From contig ML664183.1 in assembly GCA_007570785.1 (NCBI GenBank), positions 20,386,407-20,450,406 of the forward strand: DNA of 64,000 nucleotides, written 5' to 3'. Position numbers and translations under genes: made by a program. Origin of the DNA: Antilocapra americana (Eukaryota; Chordata; Mammalia; Artiodactyla; Antilocapridae). Shown here in pieces: positions 35,454 through 47,808 of the stretch (position 1 is the first letter of the stretch; each line of letters begins with the position of its first letter). The notes beneath the pieces were generated by a model, which saw only the letters and a program-made list of their open reading frames with translations, was not told the DNA's origin and did not search any database.

Positions 35454-35862
35454 TGTGTGTTCCCCACATTCCTATGTGGGGACTTAGCTCCAAATATGAT
35501 TTTGAGACAGCACAATTATGGAAGTAATTTAGGTTAAATGAGGTTGTCAATGTGGGACTCTGATCCAAAAGGATAGTATCCTTTTAAGAAGAAACACCAG
35601 AAAGCTAGCTTCTTTCTTGCTCTCTTCCTCTCTCTCTCTATCCCTGTCCTTGTTTCTCTATCTCTATTCAACTGTCTCTGTGAGGACACAGAGAGAAGAT
35701 GGCCATCCACCATCCAAGAAGAGAGGTGACACCAGAAACCAACCCTGATATACCTTGATCTTGAACTTCCAGTCTCCAGAAATGTGAGGAAAAAATTTCC
35801 TTTGCTTAAGCGATATAGTCTATGATATTTCCTTATGGCATTCCAAACAGACTAGCACAATA
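35454..35862 (+). mobile_element. MaLR-type LTR (MST/MLT1-like)
   Basis: The sequence tgtgttccccacattcctat, then ttttaagaagaaacaccag, gaggacacagagagaagatgg, gaaaccaaccctgatatacc and the end actagcacaa follows the MST/MLT1 LTR plan of old mammalian ERVL-MaLR elements. Confidence 0.75.
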
Positions 35863-35924
35863 ATAATACTAATTACTTAACTGAGAAGCTCCTGAGCTGA
35901 AAGTTTTCACCGTATCCCCATAAT

Positions 35925-36137
35925 GCTCAGTCACTTCATTTGTGTCCAACTCTTTGCAATTCCATGGACTGCAGCCTGCCAAGCTCCTCTGTCCATGGAA
36001 TTTTCCTGCCAATAATACTGGAGTGGGTTGCCACGCCCTTCTCCAGGGGATCTTCCCAGTCCAGCACTCAAAGCCATGTCATCTGTGTCTCTTGCATTGC
36101 AGGAGGATAATTATTGCAGAGCCACTGGGGAAACCCT
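35925..36137 (-). mobile_element. Bov-tA SINE, reverse, with target-site duplication
   Basis: Bounded by tatccccataat at 35913-35924 and 36138-36149. The tail is at left (gctcagtcacttcatttgtg) and the head at right (gagccactggggaaacc). Confidence 0.92.
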
Positions 36138-36189
36138 TATCCCCATAATAGTCCAGTGTTACTGATGATCCACATTTTATCAATCAATA

Positions 36190-36310
36190 AACAGGGGTGA
36201 GAAGGATTAAATGATATGCCTAAGATTACACAACAAGGAAAAGGCAGAAGACTCTCATCCAAACCTTGTCTTCTTACCAGAGACAATACATATTCTTAAC
36301 CACTTCACTT
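36190..36310 (+). mobile_element. MIR-like SINE relic
   Basis: Pattern gattaaatgatatgcctaag, attacacaacaagg, then attcttaaccacttcac matches the MIR 3' half. Confidence 0.5.
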
Positions 36311-36459
36311 TGGGGCCTTCCTTCAATTTTGCAAAAATATCACAATGTTGTAATTATCCTCCATTTAAAATAGATTAATTAAAAATAATTAATTGCAAAA
36401 TGGTGCTGAGTATCTAAAAACGCAGAAGGCATTTGGAAAAAAAAATCTGACATAATCCT

Positions 36460-36612
36460 GTGCTGTGCTGTGCTATGCTTTCTCACTCAGTCATGTCCAA
36501 CCAATCATCTGTAGCCCATCAGGCTCCTCTGCCCATGGGGATTCTCCAGGCAAGAATACTAGAGTGGTCTTCCTCCAGAGGATCTTCCCAACTCAGGAAT
36601 CAAACCCAGGTA
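36460..36612 (-). mobile_element. Bov-tA SINE, reverse, truncated
   Basis: Left edge has a gctgt repeat and cactcagtcatgtccaac; the copy ends at aggaatcaaacccagg, so most of the head is missing. Confidence 0.82.
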
Positions 36613-38995
36613 ACATAAGCCTAAGCCTCTCTAAGATTTGTGATTTGTGGGGAGTGGGTCAGGACAGTTTGTGTCAATTAGCATAAAATTTTTCTTTAGG
36701 TATTAGGTTTTTAGAAGCTTCTATGTGTAAAACCATGAGAAACTAACATTTTACTAGGGAATTTCTACATTTTAATAAATTCCCTGGAGGCTGAAAATAT
36801 AGGGTGATAGATAGGAACAGGGTAATCAAGCCTACTTTTTAACTGCATCAGGAAATTGTTGACAGACTGTGTAAATAATCTGGATTAGATTAAAACTGCT
36901 CAATGAAGTGCTTCTAATTATTCCTCCCTGAAAATATCCTATCTCCTTACTTCATGAGAGCTTGAGGCAAAGTAGAAACACCATGGATTTAAAAGGAGAA
37001 TTTTTTTTCCCATATACTTTTGTACTCTTGGACTGATTTTGAACAGGGACAAAGACCTATCTCCTTATCTATAATCTATAAAAACAATATGATTATTTTG
37101 GTGATTAAATGTCTTAATGAACAGATATGTGCTTATCATCACCATAAAAATGTAAAGCATTAGAGTTGTTGTCCATAAAAATTAAAAAGTGATTTGGCAT
37201 TCATGTTATTTTCAAAACATTTGCATGGTGAGCAAACTATGTCAAAGTATACACAATAGTACCCATGTATACAATACATGTACATGTTAGGATAAGTATA
37301 TGTGAGATAATAAGAAAATATAGAAATATAGATCAATATCTGTGCCTGGTTCTTAATGCAGAGCTCCTAAAGTAAGTAGAGGCACTAGGAGAATCTTTTG
37401 TTCTAACATTTAGTCTTTGACTTTGGTACAAGACACACAGCTCCTAAGACCCCTGTAATTTTCTGACTGATAGGAGTCTCTGACACTGAATTCCTAAATC
37501 CCTTGAAATTTTCTAGGGTATAAGTGATAGGAATCTCCATTGGTCCTAATGAGGTGACCTTGGTGGGCTCCTGGAAGGACGCTGGTCACCAGACAGACCA
37601 ATCCATGATTAGAAGCTTGGAACCTAAAACATCATGTACACAAAAATGTAACAACAACAACAAAAAAGTTGAAATAAACTTCACTGGTTCCTTTCATCTC
37701 TTGTATCTAAAATGTCTAAAGAGATACCTAGTGAATCTATTTTTTCCACATTAACAAGCCCTGGATGATGCTAGTTAAGTCTATACTTTTCTCCCTAAAA
37801 TCAAATAAGCTTGCTTACTTGTTTGCTTGTTTGTCTATGTATTTCTCCAGGCACTATGTGATTTAGTTGTGAAAACTTAACCAAAAAGGAATGATCAAAA
37901 AGAAAAATGACCTTGCAAAAGTAGAATCTAATTATTCTTTATCTGTGTATCTTTGCTTAGTTTATTAGCCATTTGGTACACAATATATTTAATAATTAGA
38001 TTTTTTTCAGAAGTTGTAAAGGTAATATGAGGTGAAATAATTTAGCTACAACTATTTAGTGCAATGAACAAGCTAAATTTAGTCCTTAGAAAGTACTTGA
38101 TAAATATGTGTCAAACAGAGGGTCATAGTTCTTGCAATATGTAACTAAATTCAAGCATTATAATCTTCTCCAAAACATCTGATAAGAAAAGGTAATTTTT
38201 GATGCCACATACATTTGTGAACTTTCAAAGTTCAAGTAATCAAACACTTAAATTTGTAAACAACACTCTTAGGAAAAAGTGAAAATAAATTTTTGTTATG
38301 ACAGAATGTGAAATCTAGCTCTACAAATTTCAAGTAATATGCTACTCCTCTATGCCTGTCCTCACACTGCCCACTTTAGCATTTCATTTAACCACATTTG
38401 GGCCCAAATTGATGTTTTCTTGATTTGTCAGCCTAACATCCCTTCCTCCCTTATTTTGGACGTTGAACTCCATCTTTTTCCCCTTGGGTTACTGTACCTC
38501 CATTTTCCATCCACACTTAGTGGAACTGTCAACCACAGTGCTCTGCACCCTAGTCTTGCCCTAGTCTCAGTGCAGGCTAATTAGATTCTCCCCTTTAGGC
38601 ACTTAATCTTTAAGCTTCAAAGTCCATGATCCCAGCTATCTTGATGATGCTGCTAAAAATGTACTGTTTTGAGTTGCTAAGACTGCTGAAGCTTATCTTT
38701 TTTTTTTTTTTTCCCCTTTCTTAGATCTCATTCAGCTTTTCCTTTGACTGGCACAAGCCACCAAATATTCTAATGAGAAGTCCTTTTTAGTATAAGTCAG
38801 TAAGAGGTGTTTCTGTTGTTTCTAACCAAGTAACCATTCCAAGTACAAGTGGAAAGACCAATTTAGTCCATATAAGGGGATGGTGACCATACTTCCCTAC
38901 CTACAGAAAAAGTTTGGATTTTCCATCCCAAGGTGCCAAAACACATTATAAACTGTAAATTTTCCTTGCTACCTACAGAAGCACTGTCAATCAAA
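36613..38995. other. Intronic sequence
   Basis: A stretch at about 37370-37640 with two similar halves (cacagctcctaagacccctg and gacactgaattcctaaatcc) looks like an old repeat, but I cannot name it. Nothing else recognised. Confidence 0.5.
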
Positions 38996-39392
38996 TTCAG
39001 TTCAGATCAGTTCAGTCGCTCAGTAGTATCTGACTCTTTGCAACCCCATGAACTGCAGCATGCCAGGCCTCCCTATCCATCACCAACTCTCGGAGTCCAC
39101 CCAAACCCATGTCCATCAAGTCAGTGATGCCATCCAGCCATCTCATCTTTTGTCATCCCCTTCTCCTCCTGTCCCCAATCCTTCCCAGTATCTGGGACTT
39201 TTCCAATGATTCAACTCTTTGCATGAGGTGGCCAAAGTATTGGAGTTTCAGCTTCAACATCAGTCCTTCCAAGGAACACCCGGGACTGATCTCCTTTAGG
39301 ATGGACTGGTTGGATCTCCTTGCAGTCCAAAGGACTCTCAAGAGTCTTCTCCAACACCACAGTTCAAAAGCATCAATTCTTCAGTGGTGCTC
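38996..39392 (-). mobile_element. BovB LINE 3' end, reverse
   Basis: Starts at the BovB terminal repeats (cagttcagatcagttcag) and extends to the FELWCW region. At 39393 the sequence flips to plus-strand BovB. This looks like a 5'-inverted insertion. Confidence 0.88.
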
Positions 39393-39890
39393 CGACCCTT
39401 ATGGCAGAATGTGAAGAGGAACTAAAAAGTCTCTTGCTGAAAGTGAAAGAGGAGAGTGATAAAGTTGGCTTAAGGCTCAACATTCAGAAAACTAAGATCA
39501 TGGCATCTGGTCCCATCACTTCAAGGCAAATAGATGGGGAAACAGTGGAAAAGGTGTCAGACTTTATTTTTTGGGGCTCCAAACTCACTGCAGATGGTGA
39601 TTGCAGCCATGAAATTAAAAGACACCTACTCCTTGGAAGGAAAGTTATGGCCGACCTGGATAGCATATTGAAAAGCAGAGACATTACTTTTCCAACAAAG
39701 GTCCATCTAGCCAGGGCTATGGTTTTTTCAGTGGTCATGTATGGATGTGAGAGTTGGACAGTGAAAAAGGCAGAGCAATGAAGAATTGATGCTTTTGAAC
39801 TGTGGTGTTTGAGAAGACTCTTGAGAATCCCTTGGACTGAAAGGAGAGCCAACCAGTTCATCCTAAAGTAGATCAATCCTGGGTGTTCCG
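39393..39890 (+). mobile_element. BovB LINE internal segment, inverted relative to its left neighbour
   Basis: Runs from TLMAECEEEL, immediately after the YADD box, to [16 protein letters not shown] and a broken end at ctgggtgttc. About 110 bp of this (FELWC to the end) is also present in reverse at 39250-39392. The end joins abruptly to a BovB 5' region. Confidence 0.88.
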
Positions 39891-40640
39891 GAGATTGGGG
39901 TGGTGGCGGAGAAGAGCTACCTGCATCTGAGATCAGGGGCGGCAGCTGCACTTTGCTGGAGCAGCTGTGAAGAGAGACCCCGCGTCCAAGGTAAGAGAAA
40001 CCCAGAAGCGCAGCAGAGAGGAGCTATCTCACACAAGAGGTCAGGGGTGGAGGCCGAGAAGAACTACCCCACGTGACGAGTGACGGCTGCACGGGTGCAG
40101 GAGGGCTGAGAGGAGCTACTTCACGATCAAGGTCAGGAGGGACGGCTGTGAGGAGATACCCGTGGTCCAAGGTAAGGAGCAGCAGCTGCACTTTGCTGGA
40201 GCAGCCGTGAAGAGATACCCCACGTCAGAGATAGGAGAAACCCAAGCAAGAGGGTCAGTGTTGCAAAAGGGCATCAGAGGGCAGACATACTAGAACCATA
40301 ATCACAGAAAACCAGCCAATCTGATCACATGGACCACACCCTTGTCTAACTCAATGAAACTAAGCCATGCCGTGTGGGGCCACCCAAGATGAAAGGGTCA
40401 TGGTAGACAGGTCTGACAGAATGTGGTCCGCTGGAGAAGGGCATGGCAAACCACTTCAGTATTCTTGCCTTGAGAACCCCATGAACAGTATGAAAAGGCA
40501 AAAAGATAGGAAACTAAAAGATGAAATCCCCAGGTCGGTAGGTGCCCAATATGCTACTGGAGATCAGTGGAGAAATAATTCCAGAAAGAATGAAGGGATG
40601 GAGAGAAAGCAAAATCGATGCCCAGTTGTGGATGTGACTG
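39891..40640 (+). mobile_element. BovB LINE 5' region (GC-rich UTR), 3'-truncated
   Basis: GC-rich repeated units with gagctacc and caaggtaagag motifs lead into the segment ending gatgtgactggtgatagaa, which in the long copies (42731 and 54372 reverse) precedes the endonuclease frame. A unit containing gctgcactttgctggagcag occurs at about 39936 and again at about 40188. The central ctggagaagggcatggcaaa to ccccatgaacag stretch is the source of the matching part of Bov-A SINEs. Truncation on the 3' side is unusual for a LINE insertion. Confidence 0.75.
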
Positions 40641-40904
40641 GTGATAGAACCAGGGTCAATGAAATTAATGGTACTCAAATCTAGAGTCCAAAAGAAGTCA
40701 GAGGGTGATCCTAACTGTCAGGACTACAACCATTGTTTATACAGAGAGCATAGAAACATGTGAACTCTGTGTATACAATAATCTATAGGAGGAAATGAAG
40801 TACTTTTAGTATGTGATTCCTGTATATTTAGGTGTCACTCAAATATCAGAGCTACTAACAATAAAATAATAATTATAGCTTTTTCATTAGGTGTTTTTCA
40901 TTAG

Positions 40905-41090
40905 GTATTTTATAATGTAAGTACTTTGCAGACATAATTTTGCTTAAAATTCTCAAAGAACTTAAGAGGCAGAGATATATTTATCTCCATATAATGCTGA
41001 AGATTCTAAAGCTTAGAAAAGTTAGTAAAGATCAAAGATATGTCTGAAACCCAGGCCTGCTTTATACTCAAGTCAGGAATCTTAATCAAT
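40905..41090 (+). mobile_element. MIR-like SINE relic
   Basis: Includes aatgtaagtactttgcagac, tatttatctccatataatgc, and tgaaacccaggcctgcttta in MIR order. Confidence 0.55.
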
Positions 41091-41721
41091 TTATTGTGTT
41101 AGATTTTTAGGTATCTGCCTTTTTTCTGCTGCTCTACTAAGGTTATTTTGAGATGTTTAATTGGTAAATATCTTATTTCTAATGTTTTTCTTAATAAATA
41201 TTTTTACAAAATTTCCATTTACCTCTTGTCTTTTAGTTTCATATACATCTTAAAATTATGGAGTATCATCTAATAGGAATCTTCCATAAATGAAATTGAG
41301 CTGCTGGGCTGGTTAGAGTCTAACTGTCTTGTGCATTTTAACAGAATATAAATGTAGCAATCTCTATCAGGAAATCTTGATGGCAAGCATACAACATAAA
41401 TTAATAACTGGCAACAGGCTTTCAAAATTGAAAGTGACAGCACTAAGAATAATGATTTCCTTTGAATTGTTTGTCTGTAATTATTTTTAAGATATTACAT
41501 AAGAGACTAATTAGGTACAATATACCAAGAGGGAGAAAAAACAGGAACCAAGATAGATTAACTGTATTTACAAATAAACGCTCCTGGGGATAAAAAATAA
41601 ATTAGCTTCAGAAGAAGAACTGACTACTAAATTTGTGTTTTCAACAATAATATGATATGGGAGAACAGCAGTGAAACATGTAAATTATCATATGTGAAAT
41701 GAATTGCCAACCCAGGTTTGA

Positions 41722-41885
41722 TGCATGATATAGGGTGCTCAGGGCTGGTGCACCGGGATGACCCAGAGGGATGGAATCGGGAGGGAGGTGGGAGGGGGGT
41801 TCTTGAAGGGGAACACATGTATACCCATGGTGGATTCATGTCAATGTATGACAAAACCAACACAATATTGTAAATAAAAAAGGTT
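41722..41885 (+). mobile_element. L1 3' end, truncated
   Basis: Contains the ruminant L1 3' UTR with its G-rich segment (gggagggaggtgggaggggg) and the final atacccatggtggattcatg to tgtaaataaaaaa tail. Simple aaat repeats follow. Confidence 0.8.
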
Positions 41886-41902
41886 TTCTTAAATTTGTTA
41901 CA

Positions 41903-41970
41903 ATAAAAAATAAATAAAATAAATGAATAAATAAATTAGCCAAAGTCAAAAATAAATAAATAAATAAATA
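41903..41970. repeat. (AAAT)n low-complexity tract
   Basis: aaataaat units follow the L1 3' end at 41885 and probably grew from its tail. Confidence 0.85.
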
Positions 41971-42581
41971 ACAAGGATGACTGGCTAAATTTATATTTCT
42001 TACATCTGAAACAAAACTCTCAGTTTCTGCTTTTAAATCTATATTCCATGTAAATTAAACTGAAATAGATACCTCATAAAATATAAATATGAATACAATC
42101 AGAGATATTTAAGAACACACTTAATTTTTAAATTATGTTTATTATGTAGATTTTACCAAGAAAGCCTTGATTTATTACAGTTTCATTTTATCCACATACA
42201 GATTTCCTTTATTTATTTTACATTATCTATAGTCACTGTGTATCCCAAGTGTCATCTAATATATTTTTATTAGTCATAAATTTCCTTGAATATCTGTAAC
42301 ATTCAGCTTTTGCTGAATGTTATAGTTTTTACCTTTCTTGAAATCCCTTTCCCTTGGCCAACCATCATTATATAAATTTTACCCCTTTTTCCACAGCCTC
42401 TCCAAAGGCTCTGGCTTTCTCTCACTCACTAAATGAATGACCTCCCTCAAATTCAGTTTTGGTCTATTCTCTTGCCAGTGTCTCAGAGAGCCAAGGACAG
42501 ATGGCCCTGGAGTATACTTAACTCTCCTCTTTTGCCAGATTAAACAATGATGAGGTCACTGGATCTGGATTAACTTGACCT
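41971..42581. other. Intronic sequence left of the BovB direct repeat
   Basis: Nothing recognised; local hairpin acattcagc tttt gctgaatgt at about 42299-42320. Confidence 0.5.
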
Positions 42582-42730
42582 AGGATGGACCAAGCAGGAT
42601 TGAGAATCCCACAGAACTTGAGACACTGAAAACATCTGACAGTTCAATCTACTTACAATCTGCCTATGTGATACTCTCCTCCATATTTCTTTCTATAATT
42701 TAATCATAATGCTAAAATTTACCTTTGTCC
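42582..42730 (+). repeat. Left copy of a 149-bp direct repeat flanking BovB
   Basis: This unique-looking sequence is repeated at 45662-45810 with a constant offset of 3,080 bp and no gaps; I count about 16 substitutions. It ends exactly where BovB begins. Confidence 0.9.
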
Positions 42731-45661
42731 AGAAATAACTCCAGAAAGAATGAAGGGATGAAGCCAAAGCAAAAACAACACCCAGTTGTGGATGTGACTG
42801 ATGATAGAAGTAAGTCCCGTGCTGTAAAGAGCAATATTGCATAGGAACCTGGAATGTTAGGTCCATGAATCAAGGCAAATTGGAAGTGGTCAAACAGGGG
42901 ATGGCAAGAGTGGATGTCAACATTCTAGGAATCAGCGAACTAAGATGAACTGGAATGGGTGAATTTAACTCAGATGACCATTATATCTACTACTGTGGGC
43001 AAGAATCCCTTAGAAGAAGTGGAGTAGCCATAATCGTCAACAAAAGAGTCCAAAAGCAGTTCTGGGAAGAAATCTCAAAAATGACAGAATGATTTCTGTT
43101 TGTTTCCAAGGCACAACATTGAATGCCACGGTAATCCAAGCCTATGTCCCAACCAGTAACACTGACGAAGCTGAACTTGAATGCATCTGTGAAGACCTAC
43201 AAGACCTTCTAGAACTAATACCCCCAAAAAGATGTCCTTTTCATTATAGAGGACTGGAATGCAAAAGTAGGAAGTCAAGAAACACCTGGGGTAATAGGAA
43301 AATTTGGCCTTGGAGTACAGAATTGAGCTGGACAAAGGCTAATAGACTTTTGCCAAGAGAACGCACTGGTCATAGCAAACTCCCTCTTCCAACAATACAA
43401 GAGAAGCCTCTACACATGGACTTCACCCAATGGCCAACACTGAAATCAGATTGATTATATTCTTTGCAGCCAAAGATGGAAAAACTCTATAGAGTCAGCA
43501 AAAACAAGACTGAGAGCTGACTATGGTTCAGACTGTAAACACCTTATTGCTAAATTCAGACTTAAGTTGAAGTCTAGACCATTTTAGGTATGACCTAAAT
43601 CAAATCTCTTATGATTACATAGCGGAAGTGACAAATAGACTTAAGGGACTAGATCTGATAGACGAGTGCCTGATAAACTAAAGACCGAGGTTCATGACAT
43701 TGTAGAAGAGACAGGGATCAAGAGCATCCCCACCGAAAAGAAATGCAAAGAAAAAAAAAAAAAAAAAAGCAAAATAGCTGTCTGATGAGGCCTACAAATA
43801 GCTGTGAAAAGAAGAGAAACAAAAAGTAAAGGAGGGAAGGAACGATATACCCATCTGAGTGTGGAGTTCCAAAGAATAGCAAGGAGAGATAAGAAAGCCT
43901 TTCTCAGTGATCAGTGGAAAGAAATAGTGAAAAATAAAAGAATAGGAAAGACTAGAGATCTCTTCAATATGATTAGAAATATTAAAGGAACATTTCATGC
44001 AAAGATGGGAACAAAAAATGACAGAAATGGTAGGAACCTAACAGAAGCAGGAGATATTAAGAAGAGGTGGCAAGAATACACAGAAGAACTATACAAAAGT
44101 AGATCTTCAAGACCAAGATAATCATGATAGTGTGATCCTCACCTAGAGTCAGACATCCTGGAATGTGAAGTCAAGTGGGCCTTAGGAAGTCTCACTACGA
44201 AAAAAGCTAGTGGAGGTGACAGAATCCCAGTTGAGCTATTTCAAATCCTGGAAGATGATGCTGTGAAAGTGCTGCACTCAATATGCCAGCAAATTTGGAA
44301 AACTTAGCAGTGGCCACAGGACTGGAAAAGGTCAGTTTTCATTCCAATCCCAAAGGCAATGCCAAAGAATGCTCCAACTACTGCACAATTACATTCATCT
44401 CACACTCCAGTAAGTAATGCTCAAAATTCTCCAAGCCAGGCTTCAGCAATGTGTGAACCATGTACTTCCAGATGTTCAAGCTGGTTTTAGAAAAGGCAGA
44501 GGAACCAGAGATGAAACTGCCAACATCCGTTGGATCACTGAGAAAGCAAGAGAGTTCCAGAAAAACATCTATTTTTGCTTTATTGATTATGCCAAAGCCT
44601 TTGATTGTGTGGATCACAATAAACTGTGGAAAATTCTCAAAGAGATGGGAATACCAGACCACCTGACCTGCCTCTTGAAAAATCTGTATGCAGTTCAGGA
44701 AGCAATGGCTAGAAATGGACATGGAACAGACTAGCTCCAAATTGGAAAGGAGTGTGTCAAGGCTGTGTATTGTCACCCTGCTTATTTAACTTATATGTAG
44801 AGTACATCATGAGAAATGCTGGGCTGGAAGAAGCACAAGTTGGAATCATGATTGCCAGGAGAAATACCAATAACCTCAGATAGGCAGTTGACACCACTCT
44901 TATGGCAGAAAGTGAGGAATAACTAAAGAGCCTCTTGATGAAAGTGAAAGAGGAGAGTGAAAAAGTTGCTTTAAATCTCAACATTCAGAAAACTAAGATC
45001 ATGAGATCTGGTCCCATCACTTCATGGGAAATACTTGGAGAAACAGTGGAAACAGTGGCTGACTTTATTTTGAGGAGCTCCAAAATCACTGCAGATGGTG
45101 ATTACAGCCATGAAATTAAAAGATGCTTACTCCTTGGAAGGAAAGTTGTGACCAACCTAGACAGCATATTCAAAAGCAGAGCCATTACTTTGCCAACAAA
45201 GGTCTGTCTAGTCAAGGCTATGGTTTTTCATTAGTCATGTATGGATGTGAGAGTTGGACTATAAAGAAAGCTGAGTGCCAAATAATTGATGCTTTTGAAG
45301 TGTGGTGTTGGAGAAGACTCTTGAGAGTCCCTTGGACAGCAAGAAGATCCACCCAGCCCATCCTAAAGGAAGTCAGTCCTGGGTGTTCACTGGTAGGACT
45401 GATGCTGAAGCTGAAACTCCAATACTTTGGACATCTGATGCAAAGAGCTGACTTATTTGAGAAGATCCTGATGCTTGGAAGGATTGAGGGCAGGATGATA
45501 AGGGAACGACAGAAGATGAGATGGTTGGATGGCATCATCAACTCTATGGACATGAGTCTGAGTAAACTCCAGAAGTTGGTGATGGACAGGAAAGCCTGAT
45601 GTATGTCCATTGGGTTGCAAAGAGTCAGACACAACTGAGCAACTGAACTGAACTGAACTGA
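42731..45661 (+). mobile_element. Nearly complete BovB LINE
   Basis: The copy of about 2.93 kb starts in the last part of the 5' UTR and includes the apurinic-like endonuclease region (GTWNVRSMNQGK-type sequence near 42850; VQAYVPTSN, DWNAKVGSQE and LYTWTSPNGQ-type blocks around 43130-43440), the reverse transcriptase, and the terminal gaact repeats. In BovB one protein nicks DNA and copies the RNA. This copy is dead: many stops, a 20-base A run near 43748-43769, and a stop in the YADD box (sequence agataggcagttgac, about 44878). It is bounded by 149-bp direct repeats. Confidence 0.93.
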
Positions 45662-45810
45662 AGGACAGATCAAGCAGGATTGAGAATCCCACGGAACTTG
45701 AGAGACTGAAAACATCTGATAGTTCAATCTATTTACAATCTTCCTAAATGATACTCTCCTCCATATTTTTTTCTATTATTTAAACATAATGCTGAAATTT
45801 ACTTTTGTCT
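45662..45810 (+). repeat. Right copy of the 149-bp direct repeat flanking BovB
   Basis: Begins immediately after the BovB terminal repeats and matches 42582-42730 without gaps. The sequence beyond 45810 no longer matches, as BovB replaces it on the left side. Confidence 0.9.
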
Positions 45811-47808
45811 AGTTAATGGATGGGAAGTTTTATTTTTACTCTTCAAAGTAGTCAACCAAATCATTTGGATTTTTGTTCAAGCTGTCAAAATAGAACATGT
45901 TATGTAGAGAAAAGAACATTTACATTTTTTATAAGAGATAGAAATAAGTAAAATCAATATAACAGCTATTTAAATCTTTAGCAAAATATTAAAAAGACTG
46001 TGCTGACTTAATGTATATAGAAGACCTGATCTTGAATATATAACAATAGAATGTCAAGGGCCAATAACTGCACTCATAAATAAAATGAAGACAATGTGTT
46101 TAGCAGCAAATTCTGACATTTTTCCATAAATTTTTGTTAAGGTTTGGTGGATTTATAATGCTGTGTTATTTCCCATATTTTAAATGACTAAAATGGCCTT
46201 TATGCTTATGTTATATAGATAGTGGCTTAAGTTTCCCATTCTGGAAACATTGATATTTCTATGAAATATATACATGACTTGACAGATTTTACTTCTGTGC
46301 ATAGTTTCATTGGTATTTTATGGCTTAGATTGCCTCTGTTGAAATGTGGGGTGTTTGAAGTAAAAAGCATTGAGTTTCTGCTGCATAGTTTTGGAGCTTC
46401 CTTATTAATCAAATGAGAGCCACTCCAAGAAATAGAATATAAGGTTGTAAAAGTATTTGTGGATGATCTCTCATTTTCAATGCAGGTCAATCCCAATTAA
46501 AATTCAGACTTAAAAAGCCAAAAAAAAAGAACTATATTAATTAAATAGACATTCTTATGAATAAAGGAAATTATATCTCCTGTCTTTAAGCTCTGGTACT
46601 CAATTGTAGATGTAAGTTAAGAGGAACAATTTTATGCACTCTCAGACTACTAAATTGAAAATAAAAGCTTTACAAAATGTTTTCCTTGTGAAACATGACT
46701 TTTTCTGCATAACAGATGTGAAGAAATACATATAATCTACATTTTAATTTAGAAAGTTTTACCACATAACTGTCATTATTTCAACAAGTCTCTTTTGGGA
46801 TCAGTGGAAGAACACTGCCCCAATGCACTTAGCTTCATAAATGCATGAAAGTTATGTAATCATTTTAAAATCACATTTCCAAGCAAAGCTATTTTACACA
46901 ATTCAATATTTTCTTGAACATCTAAATTTTTGTGCCTTTAAAAATATAATTGTTTCAACTGTGTATTTATATAAAATGCTTATAGTGTTTGACACAAAAT
47001 AACATAAAGAATTTATGGCATTAATTTTTATACAGTAGTCTCTAAATTTGAAGTAAGAAAGCATGAATACAGTTTCAAAACTCTGGTCACATATTTATAG
47101 TACAGATACAAGGACTTGAACATACCTGGGATTTTAGGACTGAAAAAATAACATGTGACATGCTTCAGTGCCATTACCTAAGTTATACGAGGAATGCTTT
47201 TGCAAGTCAGTCAATCATGAGTAAGAGTCATTAGCATTATTTGTCATAGACCTTCTGTTTGGAACCAGAAAAGCCAGGGAAATGAAACATATTACAAGCA
47301 TATACCCTAAAGCAAAATCATAAAATGAAATCAAGAACATTTGAGTTGTTTTAATACTAGTTTAAGGTTTATCTTAATTGTCCTGTCATTAAGTCTTGAT
47401 TAAAAGGCTTATTTTATCATAAGCCTTTTGATAAAGGCTTATCAAAATATCATATTTTATCAAAAAACAATGATATATTTATACAAAGCTACATTTTTTT
47501 TCTTTCACACTTAAAGATAATTACAATTTTACTATAAAAGAAAACTTGCATTTCAATTGTGGTATTCCATATATCAAACTCAGCTATACTAAAATTGCAT
47601 ATTATTGTATTAATGTTTTTGTTTTACATAAAGATAAAAATGGTAATCACATTGTGGCAGAAATATTGACATAACATTCTGTTGAAGTTCACCTGGACAT
47701 AGGCTCCTGAAAATCTCCTTGAAATCAGTAACTTTCATCCTGAAGACCCAGGAGAGATTGAGTTGGTCAAGGGATATAGAAAATTTATATAGTGCTATAT
47801 GTCATTAT
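45811..47808. other. AT-rich intronic sequence
   Basis: Nothing recognised beyond the hairpin at 47402-47429. Confidence 0.55.
47402..47429. repeat. Small perfect hairpin
   Basis: aaaaggctta (47402-47411) pairs with taagcctttt (47420-47429) over an 8-base loop. Related ataaaggcttatc follows at once. No terminator or RNA gene context is apparent. Confidence 0.7.

Noticed and set aside
38339..38584. 81-codon open frame
   Set aside because: Hydrophobic but without any family motif or start context; treated as chance.
47402..47429. Hairpin as a terminator or small RNA
   Set aside because: An isolated 10-bp stem in AT-rich intron with no promoter or conserved family; eukaryotic genes do not use such terminators.
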